DNA from: an uncultured Afifella sp. | GTDB taxonomy: Bacteria > Pseudomonadota > Alphaproteobacteria > Rhizobiales > Afifellaceae | Direction of reading: 5' to 3' | NCBI GenBank assembly: GCA_947259045.1 | Contig: CAMYKZ010000020.1 | Span: 1-52,292, forward strand | Length of the DNA: 52,292 nt | Shown here: positions 27,022 through 35,009 of the stretch, piece by piece | How positions within the stretch are numbered: position 1 is the stretch's first letter | Layout of the letters: each line of letters begins with the position of its first letter | Position numbers and translations under genes: made by a program | Notes under the pieces: generated by a model | Told to the model about the DNA's origin: nothing | Seen by the model: only the letters and a program-made list of their open reading frames with translations | Database searches by the model: none

Positions 27022-28740
27022 TCATTCCGCCAGTGTAAACGCAATGATGTTGTTGCCGCGCTTGTAATTCAACTGGGTGTTGCCACCCGCCGCCACGACA
27101 ATATATTGCTTGCCGTCAACGGTGTAAGACGCCGGCGGAGCATTGACCCCGGCACCGGCGCGGAAGCGCCAGAGTTCAGACCCGGTTTCAGAATCAAAGG
27201 CCTTGAACAATCCATTGCCCTCGCCGGTAAAGAGGAGGCCGCCGGCTGTCGCCATGATTCCGCCGATCATCGGTTCAGGCGTTTTCACCTGCCAGCGAAT
27301 CCTGCCGGTATTGTAGTCGATCGCGGTGACATTACCCCATTGCTCTTCATCGGGAATGACCTTGAACGCGCCGCCGAGCCAGAGCTTGCCTTCCGGATAG
27401 GGGGTCGATTCAACATGGTAGGTCATCGGCTGATGCAGATTGATGGCATAACTCAGGCCAAGGCCGGCATCGACCGTCATCGGCGACCATTCAACGCCGC
27501 CATTGGCGCCGGGCAGCATGCGCTCGCCATCCTTGGTCGGCAGCACCCACATGTTTTCCTGCGGCACCATTGCTTCTGAAAAACGGATCAGGCCGCAATC
27601 GTCGGCATTGTGGACGTAGACGTGCCCAGTCTTGCCGCCATGCAGGATGCCTTTGACATCGTTTCCGGATCCATCCTTGACCGTCGTGATGATCGGTGGG
27701 CTGACGGCATCCAGATCCCAGACATCATGGGCGATATACTGGAAATGGCAGACATATTCGCCGCTATCAAGATCGACGGATACAAGCGAATTCGTGTAGA
27801 GATTGTCGCCCGGGCGCAGCGAACCGTCGAGATCCGGTGACGGGTTTCCGGCGACGAAGTAGATCCGCCGGGTTTCCAGGTCGACTGCAGGGTTCTGCCA
27901 GACGCCACCGCCAAGGGTCTTGTATGGGTCGCCCATATCCGCCAGTGCCGCTTTTTCCGCATCAATGTCGCGCAACATGTCGCGACCGGTCGCATCATGG
28001 GTTGCCCAGACACCGGTACTGTCTTCAGCGGTCGTATGGAATGTCCATTTCAGGTCACCGGATTCAGCATCGAAGGCTTTGACGAAACCACGAATGCCGT
28101 ATTCGCCGCCATTTGTGCCGATCAGGATCATGCCGTCAACGGCTGTCGGCGCCATGGTCTCGGAATAACCGAGCGCCGGATCGGCGATCTCCGTTTCCCA
28201 GACAAGCTTTCCGGTCTTGGCATCGAGCGCGACCAGCTTGGCGTCCAGCGTACCCATATAGACCTTGTCGCCAAGAGCCGCGACGCCACGGTTGTTCGGG
28301 CCGCAGCAGAAAGTCGTAATCGGGCCCATTTTGTGTTTGTAATGCCATATCTGTTCGCCGGTACGGGCATCCAGGGCATAGACGTGATTGAACGCTGTGG
28401 TGACATACATGACGCTATTGATGACGATCGGCGTGGTTTCCATCGTCTCGACCACTTCGGTCTGGAATATCCAGGCCGGACGCAGTTTCGATACGTTGCC
28501 GACATTGATCTGGCGATTGGGGTAATACCGCGTCTGTTCGTAATTGCCGTTTGTGTGGAGGAAATTGTTACCGTCGCCGGCTGCACGGCTCAGCAGATCC
28601 TGGGTGACGACATTCATATCGCCATACAGGGTGCCGCCCTGTACTTCCTGGGCGGATGCGGAATTTGCAAATCCTATCATTGTGCAGGCGACCGCGGCTG
28701 CACCGGCATATTGCCAAATCGTTCGGAATGATGGTTTCAT
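27022..28740 (-). CDS. PQQ-dependent alcohol dehydrogenase, lanthanide-type active site
   Basis: A 572-residue periplasmic quinoprotein of the methanol/ethanol dehydrogenase family without a fused heme domain. The signal peptide ends at ANSASA (residue 30). The family's vicinal disulfide pair is Cys145-Cys146 in TTFCCGPNN. Metal/PQQ ligands by spacing are Glu213 (GGEYGIRG), Asn299 (VAGNPSPD) and the catalytic Asp342. Asp344 (HDVWDLDAV) gives the Asp-x-Asp pair of lanthanide enzymes such as XoxF and PedH. Calcium enzymes have a non-acidic residue there. Beta-propeller repeats end with [18 protein letters not shown] precedes the ATG. A diheme cytochrome lies downstream and PQQ-associated accessory genes lie divergently. 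The alcohol substrate is unknown. Confidence 0.93.
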   Translation of the reverse strand: MKPSFRTIWQYAGAAAVACTMIGFANSASAQEVQGGTLYGDMNVVTQDLLSRAAGDGNNFLHTNGNYEQTRYYPNRQINVGNVSKLRPAWIFQTEVVETMETTPIVINSVMYVTTAFNHVYALDARTGEQIWHYKHKMGPITTFCCGPNNRGVAALGDKVYMGTLDAKLVALDAKTGKLVWETEIADPALGYSETMAPTAVDGMILIGTNGGEYGIRGFVKAFDAESGDLKWTFHTTAEDSTGVWATHDATGRDMLRDIDAEKAALADMGDPYKTLGGGVWQNPAVDLETRRIYFVAGNPSPDLDGSLRPGDNLYTNSLVSVDLDSGEYVCHFQYIAHDVWDLDAVSPPIITTVKDGSGNDVKGILHGGKTGHVYVHNADDCGLIRFSEAMVPQENMWVLPTKDGERMLPGANGGVEWSPMTVDAGLGLSYAINLHQPMTYHVESTPYPEGKLWLGGAFKVIPDEEQWGNVTAIDYNTGRIRWQVKTPEPMIGGIMATAGGLLFTGEGNGLFKAFDSETGSELWRFRAGAGVNAPPASYTVDGKQYIVVAAGGNTQLNYKRGNNIIAFTLAE

Positions 28741-28839
28741 CGTTTCCTCCTGTTTGATTTTTGATCGGCAAACTTGCGTTGCCGCAGGGACACGCTAGCA
28801 TCAATTTACATTTGAAAAAAGAAAAGTACAAAAAATATC

Positions 28840-29289
28840 ATGCCTGTTAAACAACTGAACAAAATGACATTCCTGAGATGGGCGGCGCTATCCGTGATAT
28901 TGGTGTTTTGCGCAAGCATCGGCGGCGTTTCCGCCGAAGGTAACCTCGCCAGACGTGCCGAACGGCTCCCGCCGCTGTCGATTGATGCGGCGGACGGTTT
29001 TTCGAGGACGTCCTATCAAATCGAAACCGGAAAGTTCTACCGTTGGCGAATCGTGAGCGACGGACGTGACGAATACAAGATCCTGGCGCCGGACCTGTTT
29101 AAGAATTCCTGGATCGACCGGATTTCGATCGACGACAAATCGGTGAAGCCGGCCGGACTGCATGCATTCGAAATTGACGACGAAGGAGAAATCGACATCT
29201 TCTTCATTCCGATCCGGCCCGGGACGTATGAGTATTATGTGCCTAATCTGCGGTCTCAAGGGTTCAGTGGGGCGTTTGAAATCAAATGA
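28840..29289 (+). CDS. Small exported cupredoxin-like protein without copper ligands
   Basis: A 149-residue protein with a basic N-terminus, a hydrophobic stretch and a cleavage site near VSAEG (about residue 32). The C-terminal part, EIDIFFIPIRPGTYEYYVPNLRSQGFSGAFEIK, has the shape of a cupredoxin end (PGTYEYYC...H...GM). The Cys and His expected there are replaced by Val and Leu, and only one His (LHAFEI) remains in the mature part, so copper binding is unlikely. It overlaps the next gene by four bases (ATGA at 29286). It starts divergently from the dehydrogenase, so it is probably part of the same PQQ-linked system. Confidence 0.75.
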   Translation: MPVKQLNKMTFLRWAALSVILVFCASIGGVSAEGNLARRAERLPPLSIDAADGFSRTSYQIETGKFYRWRIVSDGRDEYKILAPDLFKNSWIDRISIDDKSVKPAGLHAFEIDDEGEIDIFFIPIRPGTYEYYVPNLRSQGFSGAFEIK

Positions 29290-30287
29290 CAATCCGCGTC
29301 AACTGGATCGGCTCATTGTGGTTTGGAGTTGCAATCTTTGCGGTCCTGATCGCCGGCACATTCCCGGTTCATGGCAAAAACACCGGCCGGGTAATCATCA
29401 GCAACGAAAAGAGCAATACGCTGACCATTCTCGGTCCCGATGACGAACCGGAACGGACAATCGAGACATGCGCACGCCCGCGCGGCATGCATTTCAGCGC
29501 CGACAGATTGAAATTCTATGTCGGCTGTGCAGATGATTCCGTAATAGCGATCTATGACACGGCAACCCTTGAGCTGGTCGGCCGGATTATCGATGTCGAA
29601 GAGCCCGAGACATTCGACCTGCATCCCAATGGCAAGCATCTTTTCGTCTCCAACGAAGAAGATGCGACGGCAACCATGTTTGACGTCGAGACGGGCGAAC
29701 TGCTGGCCGAATTCGAAACCGGCGAAGAACCGGAGGGCGTGCTTGCAACCTCAGACGGCAAACTGGTTTTTGTGGCTTCAGAAGCTGCCAACCTGGTCCA
29801 TGTCATCAGCGTTGAAGACAAGAAAGTCATCAAGGACATTCTTGTCGATACGCGACCGCGCAGGTTCGCACTGACCCCCGACGAAAAGGAACTCTGGGTT
29901 TCGGCGGAGCTGGCGGGAATCGTCAATATTATCGATATCGATACGCTCAAACTGGTTGATGATATCGCCTTTCTTCCCACAGGGTTCCGGAAGGAGCAGG
30001 TGACACCGGTCGATGTTCTGATCACAAAGGACGGCAGCAGGGCGTATGTGGCGCTCGGGCGGGCAAATCATGTCGCGGTGGCCGATGTCGCGAGCCGCAA
30101 GGTGGTTGATTATATCCTCGTAGGAAAACGGGCTTGGGGTCTTGCGCTTACCGGAGACGAAAAGAAGCTTTACGTCGCAAACGGCCTGTCAGACGACATC
30201 ACCATCATCGACACACAAACACTGAAACCGGTCAAGTCGGTGCCCGTCGACCGGGTGCCATATGGCATTTTGGTCGATGATCATTGA
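29286..30287 (+). CDS. PQQ-catabolism-associated YVTN beta-propeller protein
   Basis: A 333-residue exported protein with a signal sequence (VFGVAIFAVLIAGTFPVHG-like) followed by beta-propeller repeats of the YVTN type: GRVIISNEKSNTLTIL, KFYVGCADDSVIAIYD, HLFVSNEEDATATMFD, LVFVASEAANLVHVIS, ELWVSAELAGIVNIID and KLYVANGLSDDITIID. This matches the family defined as PQQ-dependent catabolism-associated beta-propeller protein (TIGR03866). Its role is unproven and may be binding of cofactor, substrate or enzyme. It overlaps the preceding gene by four bases and the next by 26, so all three plus-strand genes are likely coupled. Confidence 0.9.
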   Translation: MTIRVNWIGSLWFGVAIFAVLIAGTFPVHGKNTGRVIISNEKSNTLTILGPDDEPERTIETCARPRGMHFSADRLKFYVGCADDSVIAIYDTATLELVGRIIDVEEPETFDLHPNGKHLFVSNEEDATATMFDVETGELLAEFETGEEPEGVLATSDGKLVFVASEAANLVHVISVEDKKVIKDILVDTRPRRFALTPDEKELWVSAELAGIVNIIDIDTLKLVDDIAFLPTGFRKEQVTPVDVLITKDGSRAYVALGRANHVAVADVASRKVVDYILVGKRAWGLALTGDEKKLYVANGLSDDITIIDTQTLKPVKSVPVDRVPYGILVDDH

Positions 30288-31494
30288 TCGGACCCGCCGG
30301 GTGGCGGCGAAAACAGCGTGGCTGCTCGCATTTGTCTATCTGTTAGCCCCCGGCGTTTCCGTTGAAGCCGCCGAACGCAAACCCTTTTCGTTTCTCTATG
30401 TGGCTCTGGACAATGACCCAGCCTACCAGCCAGCCCGCGCCTACACCGGGCTTGTTCTCAAGGACCGGCATTCGCCTGTTGCCGGCGCATTGGCCGCGTT
30501 ACGCGAAGTTCGTATCATTGGACGATCCATTGGCCTTAAATTTGCGATGACCACCCTTACGATCAAGGATCCTGCCGCACTCATGACGGAGCTGGAAACC
30601 GCCTTGTCTGAGACGCAGGCGCCAATCCTGTTGCTGGATCTCCCGCTTGAATTGCTGGAAGACGCCGTCAAAGCCTATGGCCACCGTCGCGACCTGATCC
30701 TGTTCAATATCCGGCACCGTGATAATGCGCTGCGCGAAGACGGCTGTGCGCCGGCGTTGTTCCACACAATGCCGTCGGACGGCATGTTGACGGACGGGCT
30801 GGCACAATATCTGAACAGCCTTGGCTGGAAACGCATTATAGTGTTGGCCGGGGAGGGGCCGGAGGATCGGGATTACGCCGACCGGTTCGTGGGGTCAGCC
30901 CTCAAGTTCGGGCTGACCATCGCCGCGCGCCGGCGCTTTGTTCTGAGCAACGATCCGCGCGAGCGTGAAAAGAATAACATTTCACTGCTCACCGGCGATG
31001 CACGATACGACGTCATATTCCTCGCAGACAGTGAAGGCGAATTTGGCCGCTACGTCCCTTATGGAACATATCTCGCCCGTCCTGTCGTCGGTACCGAGGG
31101 GCTGGCAGCATCGGCCTGGCACTGGACCTGGGAGCGGCACGGCGCGCCGCAGTTGAACCAGCGCTTCGACCGCGTGGCGAATAGACGGATGCAGGGTGAA
31201 GACTGGGCCGCATGGGCGGCTATTCGTTCAATTGTCGAGGCGATCGTCAGATCAGGCGGGACGGACATCGGAGCAATCCGTGCCATAATGACATCAGACG
31301 ATTTTACCTTCGATACCTACAAGGGCATACCGGCCGGTTTCCGTCCGTGGAACAATCAATTGCGTCAGCCGATATTGCTGCACACCCACAATGCTGTCAT
31401 TGCGCGGGCTCCCATAGACGGTTTCCTGCACAGGAACAACGTGCTCGACAGTCTGGGCACGGACGAAAGAGAGAACAAATGCCACATGCGTTAA
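30262..31494 (+). CDS. ABC-type substrate-binding protein of PQQ alcohol dehydrogenase systems
   Basis: A protein of about 410 residues, exported (signal near AWLLAFVYLLAPGVSVEA), with the periplasmic-binding fold of the Leu/Ile/Val type. Residues such as ADSEGEFGRYVPYGTYLARPVVGTEGLAASAWHW match the family named substrate-binding protein, PQQ-dependent alcohol dehydrogenase system (TIGR03863). An alternative start is ATG 30277, which gives a cleaner signal peptide (MIIDRTRRV). The gene is coupled to the beta-propeller gene by overlap. The ABC ATPase and permease that usually sit nearby are missing: a convergent cyclase gene follows 16 bases downstream. Confidence 0.85.
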   Translation: MAFWSMIIDRTRRVAAKTAWLLAFVYLLAPGVSVEAAERKPFSFLYVALDNDPAYQPARAYTGLVLKDRHSPVAGALAALREVRIIGRSIGLKFAMTTLTIKDPAALMTELETALSETQAPILLLDLPLELLEDAVKAYGHRRDLILFNIRHRDNALREDGCAPALFHTMPSDGMLTDGLAQYLNSLGWKRIIVLAGEGPEDRDYADRFVGSALKFGLTIAARRRFVLSNDPREREKNNISLLTGDARYDVIFLADSEGEFGRYVPYGTYLARPVVGTEGLAASAWHWTWERHGAPQLNQRFDRVANRRMQGEDWAAWAAIRSIVEAIVRSGGTDIGAIRAIMTSDDFTFDTYKGIPAGFRPWNNQLRQPILLHTHNAVIARAPIDGFLHRNNVLDSLGTDERENKCHMR

Positions 31495-31510
31495 AAAGGC
31501 CGGGCCGGTT

Positions 31511-33706
31511 TCATATTGACTGTTCGGTATATTCCAGAATTTGTTGAAAATCAGTCTTGCGGGTCGGGATCATGTCATAAAAATCGATGAGACCGCCATG
31601 CACCGGGCGGGCAAGATCCTTGCAGGCCAGCAAGCGGCCATCCGCACCTGCCGAGTTGTTGCGCAGCGCTTCAAGCAAATTGCCATGGGCATTTTTCAGC
31701 CGGATGAACTCGTCGGTTTGCGCGACGCTCTCATCGCCGACAAGAATATGGACCGGTGCCATATTTGACTTCCCCTTTAGCGGCACCAGGCCCGCTTCCA
31801 GGATTGCCATTGCCGATGCGCCGCCGGCTGTCGTCCCCGAAAGCACGATATCGAAACCGACCTGTTTGCAGGCCGTCTCGACACGTGAGGCGATATTGAC
31901 CGTGTCTCCGATCACCGAATAATCGAAGCGCGATTGCGATCCCATATTGCCAACGCAGGCTTCGCCGGTATTGATGCCGATGCCGATTGCAATCGGCTCA
32001 TGATCTTGACCATCACTCGAGGACAGGCGGTCGGAATTGAAATTCTCCAATGCCGCCCGCATCCTCAATGCTGCACGACAAGAATGATACTCATGGTCCG
32101 GGGTGGCGACCGGTGCATTCCAGAATGCCATGATGGAGTCACCGATATATTTGTCGATGGTCCCTCTTTCGCGGATGATATCTTCGCTCAGCCGGCCGAG
32201 CAGACTGTTGAGAAACAGGACAACTTCGACCGGCGGGAGTTTCTCGCTGAAGCTGGTAAAATTCCGGACGTCGGTGAACATGACGGTGACGTCGCGCATT
32301 TCGCCGCCGAGCGACAACCCGTCGGGCTGCTCATCGATCTGCTGAAGAACGGCAGGCGCGACATACTGCGAGAACGCGCGGCGTATCCGGCGTTTCTGCC
32401 GGTCGGCGGTAACGTATCGAATGGATGTCATCGACAGATAGACGATAAATCCCCCGGCCATCGGAAAGGTCGGGTCAATAAGAAGGCCGGAGTCCGCATA
32501 GGCCAGCCAGGATCCGATCGCCACGCCGCCGGCAACGATAGCCCCGACCATCAGCGAGACGACAGGACCGGCAATCAAGGTCATCACGAGGACATAGGTG
32601 GCAACGATCAGGAAGCCGAACAGCTCGAGCCCGTCCACCCAGTCACTACGGTAGACGTAGCTGCCGCTGATAACCTGCTCGAGCAATTGCCCATGGATCG
32701 ATACGCCCGGCACATTCTCCCCAAGCGACGTTGCGCGGATGTCGTACAGACCAATTGCGGATGTCCCGACAAAAACAATGTGGCCGTTGATGGCGTCGAC
32801 CGTCGCCTGTTCCACTTCGTCAGCGAGGATGGCACGCGCCGACACATAACGGTCAGGATTTTCGCGACTGTAGCGCATCCATATGGACCCGTCAGGTGTC
32901 GTCGGCACCTCGAATTGCCCGATGCGGATTGCCTGAACGATCGTTCCGTTGTCGGATACGGCGTGAACCAGTATCGTTGATACGCCCTGGGCGACCCGCA
33001 GGCTCTCGATTGCAAGACTCGGGTAGAGAGTCTTGCCGTCGGTCCACAATAACGGGACCTTACGCACGACGGATACGGAGTCACTTGGCGAAAGGCTGAT
33101 GCTGCCCACACCCGCGGCGGCGGCATCAAGATCCGCCAGATTGTGTGTGGCAGCGGAAAAAACCGGCACCGCGTCGATCGGATTCACGCCGGTATAGGCG
33201 AAGCCGGATTTAACCACCGGGTCGCCCGGGATGGGTTGACCGATTGTCGCGAAACCCAGGATTGTCGGAAACTGGGCAAGTTTTTCCGCAAGCAATGCGT
33301 CATTGTCGATCACCCCGGATGACAACAGGTCAATCTGCTTTCGATCGAGAAACTTCGCTATGCTGGGATCGTTGACCAGCCGCGAAGGTGACAATCGATC
33401 CGGTTCGACGAAGAGAATATCGAACGCCACCGCTGCAGCCCCCATCTGGCCAAGCCGTTCCACCAGATCAGCCATTCGGCTCCGCGGCCAGGGCCATTGG
33501 CCGAACTGGCGAAGCGACGCTTCGTCCACGTCGACCACGCGTACCTGAGTCTCCACATACTCGCGCGGCGAGATCTGCTGGAACTGGTCGAATGCTGTCT
33601 CCCGGACAGTTTGCAATATGAAGGGATCAGAGACGCGCAGGGCGCACAGCGCAATAATGCAAATCAGTCCGAACACCAGCGGTGGAATATTTGCTCGACG
33701 AAACAC
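31511..33706 (-). CDS. CHASE2-domain adenylate/guanylate cyclase
   Basis: A 731-residue class III nucleotidyl cyclase. Layout: N-terminal TM (about 8-24), an extracytoplasmic CHASE2 sensor (about 35-345, with WPWPRSRMADLVERL and AAVAFDILFVEPDR), three hydrophobic segments (about 361-430), a short linker, then the cyclase domain (about 470-640). Metal-binding Asp residues are Asp479 (VMFTDVRNF) and Asp523 (YIGDSIMAFW). DYSVIGDTVNIASRVE is also canonical. GTG is the start, with GGAG upstream. Class III enzymes make cAMP or cGMP, and specificity is not assigned. It is 55 bases downstream of the FecR gene on the same strand. Confidence 0.93.
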   Translation of the reverse strand: MFRRANIPPLVFGLICIIALCALRVSDPFILQTVRETAFDQFQQISPREYVETQVRVVDVDEASLRQFGQWPWPRSRMADLVERLGQMGAAAVAFDILFVEPDRLSPSRLVNDPSIAKFLDRKQIDLLSSGVIDNDALLAEKLAQFPTILGFATIGQPIPGDPVVKSGFAYTGVNPIDAVPVFSAATHNLADLDAAAAGVGSISLSPSDSVSVVRKVPLLWTDGKTLYPSLAIESLRVAQGVSTILVHAVSDNGTIVQAIRIGQFEVPTTPDGSIWMRYSRENPDRYVSARAILADEVEQATVDAINGHIVFVGTSAIGLYDIRATSLGENVPGVSIHGQLLEQVISGSYVYRSDWVDGLELFGFLIVATYVLVMTLIAGPVVSLMVGAIVAGGVAIGSWLAYADSGLLIDPTFPMAGGFIVYLSMTSIRYVTADRQKRRIRRAFSQYVAPAVLQQIDEQPDGLSLGGEMRDVTVMFTDVRNFTSFSEKLPPVEVVLFLNSLLGRLSEDIIRERGTIDKYIGDSIMAFWNAPVATPDHEYHSCRAALRMRAALENFNSDRLSSSDGQDHEPIAIGIGINTGEACVGNMGSQSRFDYSVIGDTVNIASRVETACKQVGFDIVLSGTTAGGASAMAILEAGLVPLKGKSNMAPVHILVGDESVAQTDEFIRLKNAHGNLLEALRNNSAGADGRLLACKDLARPVHGGLIDFYDMIPTRKTDFQQILEYTEQSI

Positions 33707-33761
33707 TGTGTCTCCATATGGCCTGCGCCGACGCTAAGCCGGAAACATTCCGCCCGCTGTT

Positions 33762-34661
33762 CTATTGCCTGCCTGATCTGCCACGCCCCGGCGCGGTATC
33801 GCTTCGGCCCCGATCCGGGCTGCCAAAATCATTATTGCCGGGATCTGCTCCCGCATTGCCCATTGGCCCGCCATTACCGGGATTGCCGGATTCGGTCAAA
33901 CGGCCGGGCTTGGGCTTTGGAGATTGTGCTTGACGCATTTTGGTTCTCTCGACCGGATCAACCAATATCGCCGTTTTACCGCATCCCCGCGCCTTCACCC
34001 GAAAGTCACGACGCAATGATTGCTGGGAAGCGGCGAGAGGGAAATCCCGTTTGATCCGGATATTGCGGTTTTTCGCGTCATTCAGCAGCCGGACATCGGA
34101 ATTCCGACGCGCTTGGGCGACGCTGCATCGTCGGTTCAGGTTTTGACATTTGCCGTTTCGGCCGCAAATCCGTGCTTCGCCCTCAAACAGCATGACACCG
34201 GTGACCCCGTTTGGCTGGACGGTGAAATCAAAGCTGGTCCCCCGTACACCAATCGTCGCCGTCGGTGTCTTTATCTTGTAGGCCTTCTTGTCGCTTTTCC
34301 CTGTAATCATGCGAAATGAACCGCTGAGCGCGCGAACAGTAAAATTATTGACCCGGTTGTTGGAGCGCAGCAGATAGGCTTCGATGACAAGCGAAGAGTT
34401 GGGCCCGACGACGAGCTTTGTCCCGTCGGTGAACAATAATTGCGCCTGCCCGCTTCGGTCAGTCTTGATCCGGTCTCCGGCGACAACTTTCATGCCGACT
34501 TGCAAAATTGCATTGCCTTCCCGACTTGAGACGCTGGTACTTGGTCGAACTTCGATTGCACGCCCGGCAGTCGGTTCAGCAAACGCTTCGCCAACAATTG
34601 GAGCGAATAGTCCAATCACGCCGATTGCGCAGGTGATTTTCTTCCACCCGAAATTGAGCAT
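33762..34661 (-). CDS. FecR-domain periplasmic protein
   Basis: A 299-residue exported protein. The signal peptide (about 1-29) is followed by a FecR domain (about 40-190) with the stretches VGMKVVAGDRIKTDRSGQAQLLFTDGTKLVVGPNSSLVIEAYL and IKTPTATIGVRGTSFDF, typical of the FecR fold. The last 60 residues are Gly/Pro/Asn-rich low complexity (PGNPGNGGPMGNAG-like) and probably disordered. ATG 34661 is chosen over 34688 because GGGGGGAT precedes it. It lies upstream of the CHASE2 cyclase in the same direction, a pairing seen in many proteobacterial genomes, which suggests a shared periplasmic signalling role (inference). Confidence 0.85.
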   Translation of the reverse strand: MLNFGWKKITCAIGVIGLFAPIVGEAFAEPTAGRAIEVRPSTSVSSREGNAILQVGMKVVAGDRIKTDRSGQAQLLFTDGTKLVVGPNSSLVIEAYLLRSNNRVNNFTVRALSGSFRMITGKSDKKAYKIKTPTATIGVRGTSFDFTVQPNGVTGVMLFEGEARICGRNGKCQNLNRRCSVAQARRNSDVRLLNDAKNRNIRIKRDFPLAASQQSLRRDFRVKARGCGKTAILVDPVERTKMRQAQSPKPKPGRLTESGNPGNGGPMGNAGADPGNNDFGSPDRGRSDTAPGRGRSGRQ

Positions 34662-34838
34662 CTGATCCCCCCGAACCCTTTGAAACACTTGTGCTAACGC
34701 ACATCGCGACAGTAAACCATATCACATGGGAAGACGCCAATAGGACCTTCAGACCGTTGTCTGAAACGGTTCGGCTCCGCCGACGAAAGACCAGCAACTT
34801 CGCAATCGGGTTGGGGTAAAAATTCCTCGACAGCCGAA

Positions 34839-34859
34839 ACATTACAGTTTTCGTAATGT
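34839..34859. repeat. 21-base inverted repeat, possible operator
   Basis: ACATTAC (34839-34845) and GTAATGT (34853-34859) are perfect inverted half-sites separated by 7 bases. This is a dyad spacing typical of dimeric regulators. It is not a CRP consensus (TGTGA-N6-TCACA). Confidence 0.4.
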
Positions 34860-34869
34860 CAGCAGGCCA

Positions 34870-34884
34870 GAAATTTGAAATTTC
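34870..34884. repeat. 15-base inverted repeat GAAATTT-G-AAATTTC
   Basis: Two 7-base half-sites separated by one base, 11 bases from the other dyad. It could be a second operator site or a chance AT-rich palindrome. Confidence 0.3.
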
Positions 34885-35009
34885 GCCCAAGAATCAACAT
34901 TTTATATTAATAATCTGGGTTGAATTGCCCGATGTGGGGCGAAAATGTGGCGCAAATTCGACCGTATTCCGTCAGTTTCTGCATGCCAGATTGAAACGAG
35001 GAAGTAATT

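Larger units (their letters stand above)
34662..35009. other. 348-base divergent intergenic region (fecR-cyclase / TAXI gene)
   Basis: AT-richer than its flanks. It holds two inverted repeats (listed separately at 34839 and 34870) and an AT-rich stretch at about 34898-34914. It must contain the promoters of both divergent units. I see no open frame I would call a gene, and no tRNA. Confidence 0.6.

Noticed and set aside
31934..32980. Plus-strand frame of 348 codons opposite the cyclase
   Set aside because: Shadow of the CHASE2 cyclase, which has intact catalytic motifs and domain layout.
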